Source: Methanosarcina sp. (GTDB lineage: Archaea; Halobacteriota; Methanosarcinia; Methanosarcinales; Methanosarcinaceae). Taken from it: a DNA stretch of 6,670 nucleotides. The stretch covers positions 2,887-9,556 of the forward strand of contig PMJC01000097.1 in the NCBI GenBank assembly GCA_003157235.1. The letters are read 5' to 3'. The notes below the pieces were generated by a model. That model made no database searches. It was not told the origin of the DNA and saw only the letters and a list, made by a program, of their open reading frames with translations. Below are positions 1 through 6,166 of this stretch, piece by piece. The position numbers were made by a program, and so were the translations under genes. Numbering within the stretch: the first letter of the stretch is position 1; every line of letters starts with the position of its first letter.

Positions 1-501
1 CCTGTAATAGCAGATTTCAAGGTTGCAGATATCCCAAATACCAACCGCCTTATCTGTGAGCAGGTTTTTGAAGCAGGAGCAAATGCAATTATTGTTCAGG
101 GTTTTACTGGGAGAGACAGCCTTGATGCCTGCATTGAAGTAGCTTCCAAGTTCGGAAAAGATGTTTTTGTTGTAACTGAAATGAGTCATCCGGGTGGAGC
201 CGAATTTCTGCAGCCTGCCGCAGAAATCATCGCAAAGATGGCTGCTGAAGCAGGAGCTTTCGGGCTTGTTGCCCCTGCCACCAGGCCTGAAAGGGTAAAA
301 AAGCTTAGAAATATTATTGGAGACGAACTTGCTATTATTTCCCCTGGAGTAGGTGCTCAGGGAGGAGTAGCCTCTAAAGCGATTTCTGCAGGTGCAGACT
401 GGGTAATTGTAGGAAGGATTATATGTGGGGCAGAATCACCAAAAAAAGCTGTTTACGAGATTGTTAAGGAAATTGATACTGAGCTCAGAGGGGATAGCTG
501 A
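1..501 (+). CDS. pyrF: Orotidine 5'-phosphate decarboxylase, 3' part (5' end outside window)
   Basis: The enzyme converts orotidine 5'-monophosphate to UMP, the last step of de novo pyrimidine synthesis, in the cytoplasm. Frame 1 is open from the first base and encodes 166 residues before TGA at 499-501. The fragment opens on the catalytic signature [10 protein letters not shown] (Asp5, Lys7, Asp10 of the fragment), the Asp-x-Lys-x-x-Asp array of this TIM-barrel family. It continues with EMSHPGG (residues 60-66), [10 protein letters not shown] (113-122), the phosphate-gripping loop, and IVGR (136-139), whose Arg also contacts phosphate. The order and spacing match short archaeal OMP decarboxylases of about 220 residues, so roughly the first 60 residues lie upstream of the window. 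The ATG at 181 is an internal Met, not the start. No partner gene follows on this strand. The frame is intact and very probably functional. Confidence 0.96.
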   Translation, partial: PVIADFKVADIPNTNRLICEQVFEAGANAIIVQGFTGRDSLDACIEVASKFGKDVFVVTEMSHPGGAEFLQPAAEIIAKMAAEAGAFGLVAPATRPERVKKLRNIIGDELAIISPGVGAQGGVASKAISAGADWVIVGRIICGAESPKKAVYEIVKEIDTELRGDS

Positions 502-651
502 AGAGTATTTTTCTGAAATGTATTTCCATTGTGATTTTGATAAATCCATAAATTTCGTCATATGCTTATAAATGTTATATACATGACTTGTGAATCAGAG
601 GTTTATCAAAATACCTTTATATTAACCATATGTTATTTGAATATAACTCAG

Positions 652-729
652 ATGCCTATGATGAAAAAATCAGCTGATTCCATGATGAACCCTATGAGTT
701 CTGAGGCATCAAAATTGAGTGCCTCATAA
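652..729 (+). CDS. Possible Met-rich 25-residue micro-ORF
   Basis: ATG at 652 opens 25 codons ending in TAA at 727-729. The peptide begins MPMMKKSADSMM and contains seven Met, with a Ser-rich end. A TATA-like TTTATATT lies at about 616-623, roughly 30 bases upstream, which would give a nearly leaderless transcript. No good Shine-Dalgarno sequence is present. The last codons coincide with an inverted repeat. I recognise no family, and in AT-rich DNA a frame this short may arise by chance. Confidence 0.2.
   Translation: MPMMKKSADSMMNPMSSEASKLSAS
702..726. repeat. 7-bp perfect inverted repeat (hairpin)
   Basis: TGAGGCA at 702-708 pairs perfectly with TGCCTCA at 720-726 around an 11-base loop. 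It overlaps the end of the micro-ORF at 652-729. No T-run follows directly, so it is not a classical intrinsic terminator. It could be a transcript 3'-end structure or an incidental palindrome. Confidence 0.4.
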
Positions 730-867
730 ATCAAATACTAAGAAAACCAAGAGTAAGCAGGTTTAAACTAGCGGTTGCTGAAATGTTTTAGTACGACGAA
801 GAAATTTCGAAATGTAATAGATAAATTCTAGCAAAGTTTGTTTGGATTAGAGAAAGGCACAAGTCAC

Positions 868-1203
868 TTACGGATTAAATTTTTTCATCCGAAATCGATC
901 TATTTTTAATAGATTGTCCTTAGCATGCGCATTTTATTCTGTGGTATGATTGTAGTCGGAGTTGCCAAAATCACCATCATGGTTTTTTTTTGAGCTACTA
1001 GCGCTTCAATTGCTCTCTGATGGATCGGAATTTGTATCTGTAGGATGTAATAGTATATAAATCTGAAGTTTTTTTAGTTCCTTTTTCAATGTTCAATTGT
1101 AGGCCTTCAAAACATTGTCGTAGTTCTGCGAATTTGCTGTAAATTTAAAGTGAAATTTGGTATACTTTATGTGATCAGGTTCTAAAGACATGGAATTTTC
1201 TTA
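868..1203 (-). pseudogene. Possible decayed 3' tail of the YVTN surface-protein gene
   Basis: On the minus strand, the frame used by the last recognisable propeller segment (1279-1335) can be followed to a TAA at 868-870. It is interrupted by several stops, including TGA near 1094, TGA near 1007 and TAA near 935. Between the stops the translation is hydrophilic and protein-like, for example TANSQNYDNVLKAYN, HPTDTNSDPSESN, SASSSKKNHDGDFGNSDYN and NAHAKDNLLKIDRF, resembling a Ser/Asn/Asp-rich linker and tail. It could be the C-terminal remainder of the upstream relic, part of another dead gene, or chance. I recognise no domain in it. Confidence 0.25.
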
Positions 1204-1275
1204 TCCACTAAATTCTTGATATTTGTTATTTTACAGAAAAATTGGCACACTACTTATAATTCTTATTATGAATCC

Positions 1276-1590
1276 TTATTGACCAATATTCACCGTGTCT
1301 GTAACTTTGTTTATGGTTGTGTTAATTACAGAGACAGCGTGTTCGTTTGGTTCATCACATCTATCTTTGTTCTATCCAAGATGGCTGCAACTCCTTGAGG
1401 ATTACCATAAAAATCATATACATTTACCATGGCTTTAATATTATCTGTGGCTGTATTGATTACAGAGACATTGTTGCTGCCATAGTTTGGAATATATGCA
1501 CATGGTGCTCTCCACCTCTGCGATACTTACCAGCATTAAAATCATAGCTATTGAAAGCAAGGTTATTGAATACAATCTTTGTTTACTCAT
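1276..1590 (-). pseudogene. Decayed secreted YVTN beta-propeller surface protein
   Basis: Intact relatives are exported or cell-surface proteins built from repeats of about 40 residues that fold as a beta-propeller. On the minus strand ATG at 1590-1588 follows a good ribosome binding site (AAGGAG, 1606-1601). The N-terminus MSKQRLYSITLLSIAMILM is a signal peptide of basic residues plus a hydrophobic core. A shift near 1500 then moves the frame to AYIPNYGSNNVSVINTATD, followed by NPQGVA, the classic YVTN-type blade. This frame stops at 1328-1326. The next blade, VSVINTTINKVTDTVNIG, is in the original frame, ending at TAA 1278-1276. Translated literally from the ATG, the product stops after 49 residues (TAA 1443-1441). 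Intact members carry several more blades, so most of the gene is lost or degraded. A TATA-like box lies at about 1645-1658 on the same strand. Confidence 0.85.
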
Positions 1591-1600
1591 ATGTATTATT

Positions 1601-1606
1601 CTCCTT
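1601..1606 (-). promoter_or_regulatory. Ribosome binding site of the YVTN relic
   Basis: AAGGAG on the minus strand lies 10 bases upstream of ATG 1590-1588. It fixes the start of the decayed surface-protein gene and shows that the 5' end is better preserved than the body. Confidence 0.6.
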
Positions 1607-1879
1607 TTTAGATATGTTATTTATCGAAAAAAATTAGAAGACACTATAAATTATAGATATTGACTAAATAATTCTTCAAAAATAACGTTGAGTTGTAATG
1701 CTAGGGCTTCGGTTCAAAGGTGTGTCACAAGCTAATGTTTGAATTTAGATTTAGGTAAAATTTGTGTACATCCACTAATTAGAATCCCCGCTAATCAACT
1801 TAGGCATATTTTTATGCAATACAAAACCGTTTTCACAAACAGTATAAATCTATTAAATCCCAAAATAATTATGTGTTAC
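1607..1879. other. Spacer between YVTN relic and phosphatase 3' end
   Basis: Apart from a TATA-like stretch near 1645-1658 that would serve the YVTN relic, I see nothing assignable. The stretch 1690-1850 has protein-like reading on both strands, broken by stops (for example minus-strand CDTPLNRSPSITTQRYF), but I cannot attach it to a family. Confidence 0.35.
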
Positions 1880-2725
1880 CTAAGTTATTTCGTAACGAGC
1901 CTTAAGAGTTATTTTTTCTTTACTCCTTTTGATCCCAAAAACAAACAGTTTTAGCTGTCCTTTCTCAAACAAAACAAAAGTACCATCATTTTTTTGACCT
2001 ACGTATCTAGGGCAGGAAAAGATAGAGAGTAATTTCCCGTCGAACCACCACTTATATCCTTCTTCATAGAATTCGTGCCCTCTGACTATTCTTTTCAGAT
2101 TATTTGTCATTAAAAAACCGTCTACAATGTTAGCCCCAAATTCCTTTACCGCGGGACCTCTGTTTGAAGGGGTAAAGCCTAAACTTTCTGAGGGATCATT
2201 CCATAGATAGGGGAAACATTCTTCCTTGTTAATAATATCAATACTTCCGGTTCCGTCAATCCCTCCATGTACACAGAAAGTGTGGCCTGAAAGTACAGCA
2301 GCTACCGGCATCTTATCATATGTTTGGCTGACCCTTAAGAGAAACTCCTTATCACAACCTATTTCCTTATAAAAACCATCGTAAAAGTTCATTTCTACAC
2401 TTTCGTGATTACCTCTAAGGAGAAAAACATGTTCAGGATCCTCAATTTTTAACTGGAACAGTTTTAAAAGTACCTCAGTACTCTGCAATCCTCTATCTAC
2501 ATAGTCACCAAGAAAGAGAATGTTTTTGCAATTTATTTCTTCTCTCATTCCCATTATGAAATTAAGAGCTTGTAAGTCTCCGTGAATATCTCCAACAAGC
2601 ATTATTGGCTCAGCATCAATTCGGAGCACTGCAGATTCTAACGCAAAGGTACTGTCTATTTTAGGGAGGAGGAAAAGCAATCCTTTTTTTGCTGTCATTT
2701 TAATGGAGTTCTTTACTGATACCAC
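1880..2725 (-). CDS. PPP-family serine/threonine protein phosphatase
   Basis: This is a metal-dependent phosphoprotein phosphatase of the PP1/PP2A superfamily, predicted cytoplasmic, 281 residues. The signatures appear in the correct order: GDIHG (45-49), GDYVDRG (73-79), LRGNHE (103-108), HGG (153-155), WNDP (175-178), RGHE (215-218) and a SIFSCPRY segment (234-241) corresponding to SAPNY in PP1. The predicted metal ligands Asp46, His48, Asp74, Asn106, His153 and His217, and the catalytic His107, are all present, so the protein should be active. GTG at 2725 is chosen because AGGTG (2737-2733) sits seven bases upstream; the internal ATG at residue 10 has no such site. It is separated from its neighbours by long spacers and is likely monocistronic. 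The natural substrate cannot be told from sequence. A bacterial-type tetraphosphatase (ApaH) is a less likely alternative, because the HGG, WNDP and RGHE segments follow the PP1/PP2A pattern. Confidence 0.93.
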   Translation of the reverse strand: MVSVKNSIKMTAKKGLLFLLPKIDSTFALESAVLRIDAEPIMLVGDIHGDLQALNFIMGMREEINCKNILFLGDYVDRGLQSTEVLLKLFQLKIEDPEHVFLLRGNHESVEMNFYDGFYKEIGCDKEFLLRVSQTYDKMPVAAVLSGHTFCVHGGIDGTGSIDIINKEECFPYLWNDPSESLGFTPSNRGPAVKEFGANIVDGFLMTNNLKRIVRGHEFYEEGYKWWFDGKLLSIFSCPRYVGQKNDGTFVLFEKGQLKLFVFGIKRSKEKITLKARYEIT

Positions 2726-2732
2726 GGAATCA

Positions 2733-2780
2733 CACCTTTACATAAATTTAGTCACTCAATAATATGAAAATATATTTAAT
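2733..2780 (-). promoter_or_regulatory. Phosphatase promoter and ribosome binding site
   Basis: On the minus strand an AT-rich TATA-like box (TTAAATATATTTTC, 2780-2767) lies about 45 bases upstream of the GTG start. AGGTG at 2737-2733 is the Shine-Dalgarno match that decides the start. A transcription start near 2740-2745 would leave a short leader. This is inferred from consensus only. Confidence 0.4.
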
Positions 2781-3183
2781 AGTTCTAGGAAAATACTTAT
2801 TTTTATGATGTAATTTACTTTTATCTTTGCTTTATACAACAGAGTGTAGCCAGAAACTCTCTGCATTTCCTCTGAGCATCTTTTCTCAAATCATTAAAAA
2901 TCTTCGCTATTTCGAGTAGGTAATTCATAATCATTTTCTAAATATATACCTACATATATAATACTTGGAAACCATTATCTATGAAAATCAAATTCAGAAT
3001 CGATGTCTCTCTTAAGATGTAGTTACTTTTCAACTGAATAATTATTTTAACCCACAAAACACGAATAGCCAAATTATAGATCTGGAAGAATACATTCAGT
3101 AGTTCACTAATTTTCACTTTCCCTTAAAAGATGTCTTAGATACCTCGTATATGACGAAATACGCCACTATATGTCCCTTTTAT
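2781..3183. other. Gene-free AT-rich spacer
   Basis: No recognisable gene. A minus-strand frame of 37 codons (2934-2821), with an Arg/Lys/Cys-rich end (RKDAQRKCREFLATLCC), stands directly upstream of the phosphatase but has no convincing ribosome binding site. An open stretch of roughly 55 codons between about 3123 and 2950 has no start signal and unremarkable composition. Confidence 0.4.
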
Positions 3184-3228
3184 CCTCTAAATCTTGATTT
3201 TCCGCATATCAAAAGAGATTTAAAGAGG
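3184..3228. repeat. Imperfect inverted repeat downstream of the tRNA-Leu relic
   Basis: CCTCT-AAATCT (3184-3194) is mirrored by AGATTT-AAAGAGG (3216-3228), with a two-base bulge and a further possible TGAT/ATCA pairing inside. It lies about 35 bases past the 3' end of the tRNA relic on the minus strand, so it may be the old tRNA transcript's 3' structure. It could also be an element end. Confidence 0.4.
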
Positions 3229-3263
3229 TAAAATTGAGCGGAAATAAGAATCATTTATAAATT

Positions 3264-3350
3264 TGGTGCGAGGTGTGCGATTTGAACCCCCTAATTTCTA
3301 AAAGAACAGGCTCTGAAACTGGCACTTATGACATGGCTTTGAATTCTCGC
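3264..3350 (-). pseudogene. Decayed tRNA-Leu (anticodon CAG) with encoded CCA
   Basis: The 87-base minus-strand sequence fits an archaeal class II tRNA. It has a five-pair acceptor stem GCGAG/CTCGC with discriminator A and CCA (3267-3264), a D-arm remnant AAGCCATGTC, and an anticodon loop TTCAGAG with anticodon CAG, flanked by CCAG and CCTGT. A 14-base variable arm and the T-loop TTCAAAT follow. The length, long variable arm and discriminator A all indicate leucine. Decay shows in the T stem (GGGGG facing CGCAC, two mismatches), the anticodon stem (two mismatched ends), the outer D stem, and one of the conserved loop Gs. These defects make a functional tRNA unlikely, so I call it a pseudo-tRNA, possibly left by duplication or integration. 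A TATA-like CTATATTTTA lies about 30 bases upstream. A poorly formed but expressed tRNA is the alternative. Confidence 0.7.
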
Positions 3351-3352
3351 AC

Positions 3353-3727
3353 ATTGATTATTACTTCTCAATAAAATATAGTCCTCTTGTTTTACTCTGA
3401 ACCTACTGCCTTTGACTTAACTTCTTGCTGCAACTAGGACATTATGGGGAATATTATTAAGCAATTTACCCCTAATCCTATTTCAATAAACTTAATGACT
3501 GAAATATAAATATTCAGAAATATAATGGAAGAATTTAGCTAGTATTCAGCTTTTCGGGTATGCCCTGACCAATAAATAAATTTTTATATGTATTAAGTAA
3601 ATTACATGTTTGAGATATCAATTTTAGTTTCTTGTGAGTTCTGATACACAAATTACTGAATGTAATTAATTATCCACCAACTCCATTAATACAAAATTTT
3701 GTTAAGTCTAGTTTGAGGTTATATGTA
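3353..3727. other. AT-rich spacer
   Basis: No gene can be supported. A weak inverted repeat (GGGG-AAT and ATT-TA-CCCC) lies around 3446-3472. The minus strand around 3350-3480 reads as a short protein-like stretch with one stop (IPHNVLVAARS, then VKGSRFRVKQED), but nothing identifies it. Confidence 0.35.
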
Positions 3728-3942
3728 TTATTCGGTTGATGATATCGGTTGACTTAGGTTGTTGAAAACGATCTTAGCTCTCCTGATGGCTCTCCGAATC
3801 CTGTAATAGTAAGCCAGAAGTTCTTTTTCAGGTTCATAATCAAAAATCCAGTATAGATCTCGTTTCCTAATCCATTGCATTCCAAAAAATCCATTGTTTT
3901 TATCTTTTCTTTAAAGAGTTAGATATGTTCTTCAAGTTTCAT
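3728..3942 (-). pseudogene. Frameshifted relic of a small basic protein gene
   Basis: From ATG 3942-3940 the minus strand reads MKLEEHI, a TAA stop, then LFKEKIKTMDFLECNGLGNE and IYTGF. In the next frame it continues FDYEPEKELLAYYYRIRRAI and RRAKIVFNNL to TAA at 3730-3728. Restoring one T in the short T-run at about 3842-3846 would join the two parts into one product of about 71 residues. The charged, helical, Arg/Tyr-rich second half looks like real protein rather than AT-rich noise. I do not recognise the family. No Shine-Dalgarno sequence is evident at the ATG, so the true start may be upstream or lost. Confidence 0.4.
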
Positions 3943-4029
3943 AATTTTAGAATACAGCACTATCTATATATCTGTTATTATTTTCAACTTTAATATATTA
4001 TTTCTTTTAATTTTTCTGTTTAAAGAACA

Positions 4030-4704
4030 TCAAAATATTAACAGTTCATTTCCAAGGTGAATATGAACACCTGCACCCCCTTTCCCTGCTATCTTATAAC
4101 CTGAAATGGCATGCTTTGCAGGGAATGGTTTTTCTCTCAAAGTCTCATAATTTGTGTACATTCTGCCGGAAAGTTTCTTACATTCTGGACAGGAGTTTTC
4201 AAAGGCAAATATGTACACTCTTTTATTCCTTATTTGTTGATGAGCGATCAATTCCATTTTGCGGGCATTTCGAAGTTATTTGAAAAAATATTTGTTTGTA
4301 TTAATAGAGAAAGAGAGCTTTATCAAAATGGAGCATCTTAAGAATGTGTAGATCTGTCGTCCTTAGAAGAACCTCATCATATAGCTTCAGTCAAACATCA
4401 ATCAAACTTACTTCGGTGTTCCTTTCCTTAAGCAATCTACTTTTCACACTAGCGAAATCCTACTGTGTGATTCCATGAGCTTTCAGTTTCTCAAATCCAT
4501 CTACAGTTTGTGCATCTTCTTCTCTTAACGATACTGACGGAAATAATTTTTTTTTTGTTCTTCAGTATATGTAGTTTCCACTGCTGGACATTAATTCTTT
4601 TTCTTAGGTATATCTTTCAAGGGTTAGATAGCGATATTGGACTTTTTGTTTTCTGTCTTATAGTCACGTTTTACGACAAGACATGTGTCTACAATAGCTT
4701 TCAT
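4030..4704 (-). pseudogene. Heavily decayed gene with CxxC motif, formerly downstream of mtxX
   Basis: ATG 4704-4702 overlaps the mtxX stop TGA (4703-4701) as ATGA, suggesting a translationally coupled partner. The frame reads MKAIVDTCLVVKRDYKTENK, is stopped at 4626-4624 and again at 4593-4591, and continues CPAVETTYTEEQKK into a ten-A run (4556-4547). There the frame shifts to LFPSVSLREEDAQTVDGFEK, then KSRLLKERNTEVSLIDV and LKLYDEVLLRTTDLHILKML. This part carries TAG 4462-4460, TGA 4393-4391 and TAA 4303-4301. A second shift near 4300 leads to YFFK, TAA 4278-4276, then LRNARKMELIAHQQIRNKRV and NSCPECKKLSGRMYT, ending at TGA 4032-4030. The last 75 codons after ATG 4257 are open but lack a ribosome binding site. 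I do not recognise the family; the CPEC motif suggests zinc binding. Whether the first 26 codons belong to the same gene is uncertain. Confidence 0.6.
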
Positions 4705-5558
4705 TGAGTCTTCTTTTTTCTTTCCTTATTCAGGTGAGATAATGCGCTTGCAAGCATTATAGCTTTAGTAAAATGCCCTCCTGCCCTTGAAGTATCCACA
4801 AAAACGTAATCATCCATAAGCACAGGAGCTCCAAGTCCGTCACCTCCGCCCAGGAAAGCAACTGTCCGAAAGATAAGATTTCCTGAGATCCCGTCTGGGG
4901 CAACGATAAAGTTAGATTCTTTTATGGCATCTTCAATAAGAATGGTGTAATGCTTAGCATTCATCCCAAGTTTCCTAGCTCTATTTGCAACTAATTCACC
5001 ATCTGCGAGGGTTCTGTCCACAAGTATGTTCCTACCAATATCTTCGATTCTACCACCTGAAAGCACACCTATTACAGGGTTGATTCCTAATCTACTGATA
5101 TGTTTGGAACCCAGAGTAATCATGTGGATCTTATCTGCAATGGTATTACCTTCATCGATCCCTACAGGGGCAAGAAAGAATGGCTTCCCAGCAGCTGTTA
5201 GAAGTAGTGCAAGTCTGCAGATGCTTTTCTTTTCAAGTGCTTCTTTGAGATGTGCAAGGGTTCCAGATGACTCTGCGGTTCCTCGTATAGCTGCATCGAT
5301 TTTTCTCGATATCAAGAGTTCCACAATAACTTTTTCTGGATCTTTGGTATCTATTACCTCAAGCTCTGTTCCAATTTTATCGATTTCCTTTTTGTTCCCT
5401 ACCAGGATGACCTGTGCATATCCTTTTTCCTGGGCTTTCCACGCACTTTCGAGAACCTTAAAATTTGGATCCCTTATTCCCATAGCAACTTGTGCTCTGT
5501 TCGTCAGGGCTCGTATCTCGATAATCTCCAGGAGAGCGTCCATAACGTTCTTTTCCAT
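4701..5558 (-). CDS. mtxX: Methanogenesis marker protein 4 (MtxX), phosphotransacetylase-like
   Basis: This 285-residue protein belongs to the methanogen-restricted Mmp4/MtxX family, related in fold to phosphate acetyl/butyryltransferases. Its biochemical role is unknown. Supporting stretches are an N-terminal VILVGNKKEIDKIG segment typical of the transacetylase-like Rossmann domain, AAIRGTAESSGT, PVIGVLSGGRIEDIG, FIVAPDGISGNLIFR and VAFLGGGDGLGAPVLMDD near the C-terminus; this order is what identified it. ATG 5558-5556 is preferred because AGGTAGG (5571-5565) lies six bases upstream. A TTG at 5564 would add two residues but touches that site. The sequence is intact with a Lys-rich end. Its TGA overlaps the ATG of a now-dead downstream gene. 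The nearest intact upstream minus-strand gene is outside the window. Confidence 0.88.
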   Translation of the reverse strand: MEKNVMDALLEIIEIRALTNRAQVAMGIRDPNFKVLESAWKAQEKGYAQVILVGNKKEIDKIGTELEVIDTKDPEKVIVELLISRKIDAAIRGTAESSGTLAHLKEALEKKSICRLALLLTAAGKPFFLAPVGIDEGNTIADKIHMITLGSKHISRLGINPVIGVLSGGRIEDIGRNILVDRTLADGELVANRARKLGMNAKHYTILIEDAIKESNFIVAPDGISGNLIFRTVAFLGGGDGLGAPVLMDDYVFVDTSRAGGHFTKAIMLASALSHLNKERKKKTQ

Positions 5559-5564
5559 GTTCAA

Positions 5565-5571
5565 CCTACCT
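5565..5571 (-). promoter_or_regulatory. Ribosome binding site deciding the mtxX start
   Basis: AGGTAGG on the minus strand lies six bases before ATG 5558-5556 and abuts TTG 5564-5562. The spacing supports ATG and excludes TTG as the initiation codon. Confidence 0.6.
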
Positions 5572-5616
5572 GCTTTGCAAGATTCGAATCTGTTTAGCTA
5601 AGTAAAAACACGATCA

Positions 5617-5739
5617 TTAATCAGTTTTATCCTTGCAGAGTTGTGCTCTGTAGTGCATCCCGAATTGTGTTTCAGAAGCATTCGATTTTGTTTCACTCTT
5701 TAAATTGGACTTAAATCTGAGGTTAGTATTAAATGACAT
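5617..5739 (-). CDS. Possible 40-residue polar ORF upstream of mtxX
   Basis: ATG 5739-5737 opens 40 codons ending in TAA 5619-5617, 58 bases before the mtxX start and on the same strand. The product begins MSFNTNLRFKSNLKSETKSN and is rich in Ser, Asn, Lys and Thr. A weak GGAT precedes the ATG by about six bases. It could be a small protein or leader ORF cotranscribed with mtxX, or simply a chance frame. I recognise no family. Confidence 0.22.
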   Translation of the reverse strand: MSFNTNLRFKSNLKSETKSNASETQFGMHYRAQLCKDKTD

Positions 5740-6160
5740 ATCTATCCAACTTTCTGCAGTAAAATTTCATATATTCACAGTTGTTTTTGTCTTCGATTTT
5801 CAGACTAACATGAATTTATTAAACTTTAGATAGGGGCTAAACGTGGCAAGGTAGTGTATTTAGAGGCCAATAAACATAGCATTTAATTTCCTTCAATTTC
5901 CATTTAGATTTTCTTGATTTGGAAATTTTTCGAAATGCCATCTGGCTAAAGATTCATGTTTTAGAAAATACTTTATAAATTTATGTATTATTTTCACGAT
6001 CTTCCAGAGATATCTACCATAAAAATATTTTTGTCAGTTCTAATATATTCTCTGGATATTTATATTTTTCAGCAAAAATAATTTAAATAAGTAGTGCTTC
6101 CTGGAACTTTACATAGTCACATACTATAGAGAATTTAGACAAGTTTATATGCAATTTAGC
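5740..6160. other. AT-rich spacer between mtxX upstream region and IS200 material
   Basis: No recognisable gene. An inverted repeat at 6003-6056 is listed separately. A basic minus-strand frame of 34 codons ending near 5843 (MAFRKISKSRKSKWKLKEIK) has no ribosome binding site and is probably chance. Confidence 0.4.
6003..6056. repeat. 8-bp perfect inverted repeat with 38-base spacer
   Basis: TCCAGAGA (6003-6010) is exactly mirrored by TCTCTGGA (6049-6056), with TAT/ATAT pairing possible just inside. The spacer contains the palindrome AAAAATATTTTT (6021-6032). The significance is unknown; it could be an old element terminus or chance. Confidence 0.35.
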
Positions 6161-6166
6161 ATTCTG

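Larger units (their letters stand above)
502..867. other. Spacer after pyrF
   Basis: No substantial gene is visible. A five-T run at 508-512 shortly after the pyrF stop could act as an archaeal U-tract terminator. TATA-like AT-rich boxes occur near 565-580 and 615-623. A Met-rich 25-codon frame and a hairpin (listed separately) are the only other structure. Confidence 0.5.

Noticed and set aside
909..1076. Minus-strand open frame containing AIEALVAQKKTMMVILATP
   Set aside because: An alternative frame of the same DNA gives a more natural hydrophilic tail in register with the YVTN relic; neither can be proven, and no transposase motif is visible.
1216..1547. Two overlapping plus-strand reading frames of 60 and 66 codons with similar YRD-containing segments
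   Set aside because: They are antisense to the two YVTN blades; the internal similarity comes from the repeat on the minus strand.
1739..1954. Plus-strand frame of 71 codons
   Set aside because: It overlaps the 3' end of the phosphatase on the other strand, has no ribosome binding site and no recognisable domain.
2821..2934. Minus-strand 37-codon frame ending in a Cys/Arg-rich segment
   Set aside because: No suitable ribosome binding site and no family recognised; kept only as a note on the spacer.
4111..4341. Plus-strand frame of 76 codons
   Set aside because: It is antisense to the CPEC-containing relic, which has the more protein-like composition.
4510..4707. Plus-strand hydrophobic frame of 65 codons that could be read as a membrane protein
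   Set aside because: Phe/Leu-rich translation is expected from the T-rich complement of the A-rich minus-strand relic; no start signal is present.
5581..5590. Perfect palindrome GATTCGAATC just upstream of mtxX
   Set aside because: A 10-bp palindrome alone is too weak to call an operator, and no second copy was seen nearby.
5026..5601. Long plus-strand frame of 191 codons
   Set aside because: It is antisense to mtxX, whose family motifs are clear.
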